Shown: one piece after another, positions 5,942 to 6,134 of the stretch | How positions within the stretch are numbered: position 1 is the first letter of the stretch | Layout: the number at the start of each line of letters is the position of its first letter | Origin: a bacterium | GTDB lineage: Bacteria; UBP15; UBA6099 | Reading direction: 5' to 3' | DNA length: 6,134 nucleotides | NCBI GenBank assembly: GCA_029564595.1 | Contig: JAKQPS010000055.1 | Span: forward strand, 1 to 6,134 | Program-made: the position numbers and the translations under genes | Notes under the pieces: model-generated | What the model was told of the DNA's origin: nothing | Seen by the model: only the letters and a program-made list of their open reading frames with translations | Database searches by the model: none

Positions 5942-6020
5942 TCAACGTGCCAAGGGAGGCAATGTGGAATTAAGATTAAGCTCGCCGCCCGCGGAACGGG
6001 AACAAACGATGGGGTAACCT
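5942..6020. other. Intergenic stretch upstream of res, no feature recognised
   Basis: The res frame is closed by TGA at 5944-5942. Upstream of this there is no coding frame I can support, and no promoter with acceptable boxes and spacing. TTGCCT and TTGGCA (minus strand) lack a properly spaced partner. The res promoter is probably here or further right but is not identified. Confidence 0.4.
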
Positions 6021-6088
6021 TATCCGCAGATTACGCAGATTACACAGATTGAACCCATATCTGCGGAAATCTGCGTAATCTGTGGACA
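6021..6088. repeat. Complete hairpin repeat upstream of the restriction cassette
   Basis: The left arm at 6021-6050 (three tandem 9-base units: TCCGCAGAT, TACGCAGAT, TACACAGAT) pairs with the right arm at 6059-6088 around the loop GAACCCAT. The core CAGATTACGCAGATT is perfectly matched, with a G-T pair outside it and one bulge inside. This is the best-formed copy in the window and marks the upstream side of the cassette, as 403-578 marks the downstream side. Confidence 0.88.
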
Positions 6089-6134
6089 GAAACTTGAAGT
6101 TGCCGACAAAACCGCCGCGCGGCGATGCCGCAAA
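6089..6134. other. Right edge, unassigned
   Basis: These 46 bases are GC-rich and include the palindrome CGCCGCGCGGCG (6113-6124). They are too short to assign to a gene on either strand. Confidence 0.3.

Noticed and set aside
6113-6124. Perfect GC palindrome CGCCGCGCGGCG near the right edge, followed by TTTT on the minus strand
   Set aside because: It has no proper loop and is easily produced by chance in GC-rich DNA. The adjacent gene, if any, is outside the window.

Overview
The window holds a two-gene restriction-modification cassette of Type III type. It is read entirely from the minus strand and set among unusual hairpin-forming repeats. Order in the direction of transcription (right to left): a leader rich in G runs (about 5942-5807); a ~1000-residue helicase-nuclease (Res-like, 5806-2801); a 192-base gap holding a gene remnant between two inverted repeat arms (2800-2609); a beta-class DNA methyltransferase (Mod-like, 2608-527); a repeat cluster (578-403); then a promoter and the 5' part of a lipoprotein gene with an alpha-L-rhamnosidase-like start, cut by the left edge (327-1).

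The likely source is a GC-rich environmental bacterium. The lipoprotein glycosidase, the GxxExxY-type remnant and the 'CGCAGATTACGCAGATT' repeats resemble what I recall from Verrucomicrobiota, Kiritimatiellota, Lentisphaerota and Planctomycetota genomes. This is an impression from memory, not a phylogenetic result; the contig could be metagenomic.

The two large proteins should work together. The methyltransferase modifies a recognition site. The helicase-nuclease would use ATP hydrolysis to act on unmodified (for example phage) DNA and cut it through a C-terminal PD-(D/E)XK domain. The gene order is res before mod, the reverse of the textbook order.

Four features stand out. (1) A low-GC block (about 46% by hand count against about 58-70% in sampled neighbours) sits in the methyltransferase exactly where a target-recognition domain is expected, suggesting an exchanged specificity cassette. 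(2) Repeat elements built of ~9-base units lie beside every gene boundary of the cassette and supply the last codons and stop codons of both genes. (3) The C-terminal end of a GxxExxY-family gene survives between two repeat arms in the res-mod gap. (4) The res 5' end has runs of 5, 5, 7, 8 and 6 G and no in-frame ATG or GTG until residue 17, so its expression could depend on slippage, or the sequence could carry an indel.

I see no tRNA, rRNA, CRISPR array or transposase. Bases 5807-6134 contain the leader, a featureless stretch (5942-6020), one complete hairpin repeat (6021-6088) and an unassignable edge (6089-6134).
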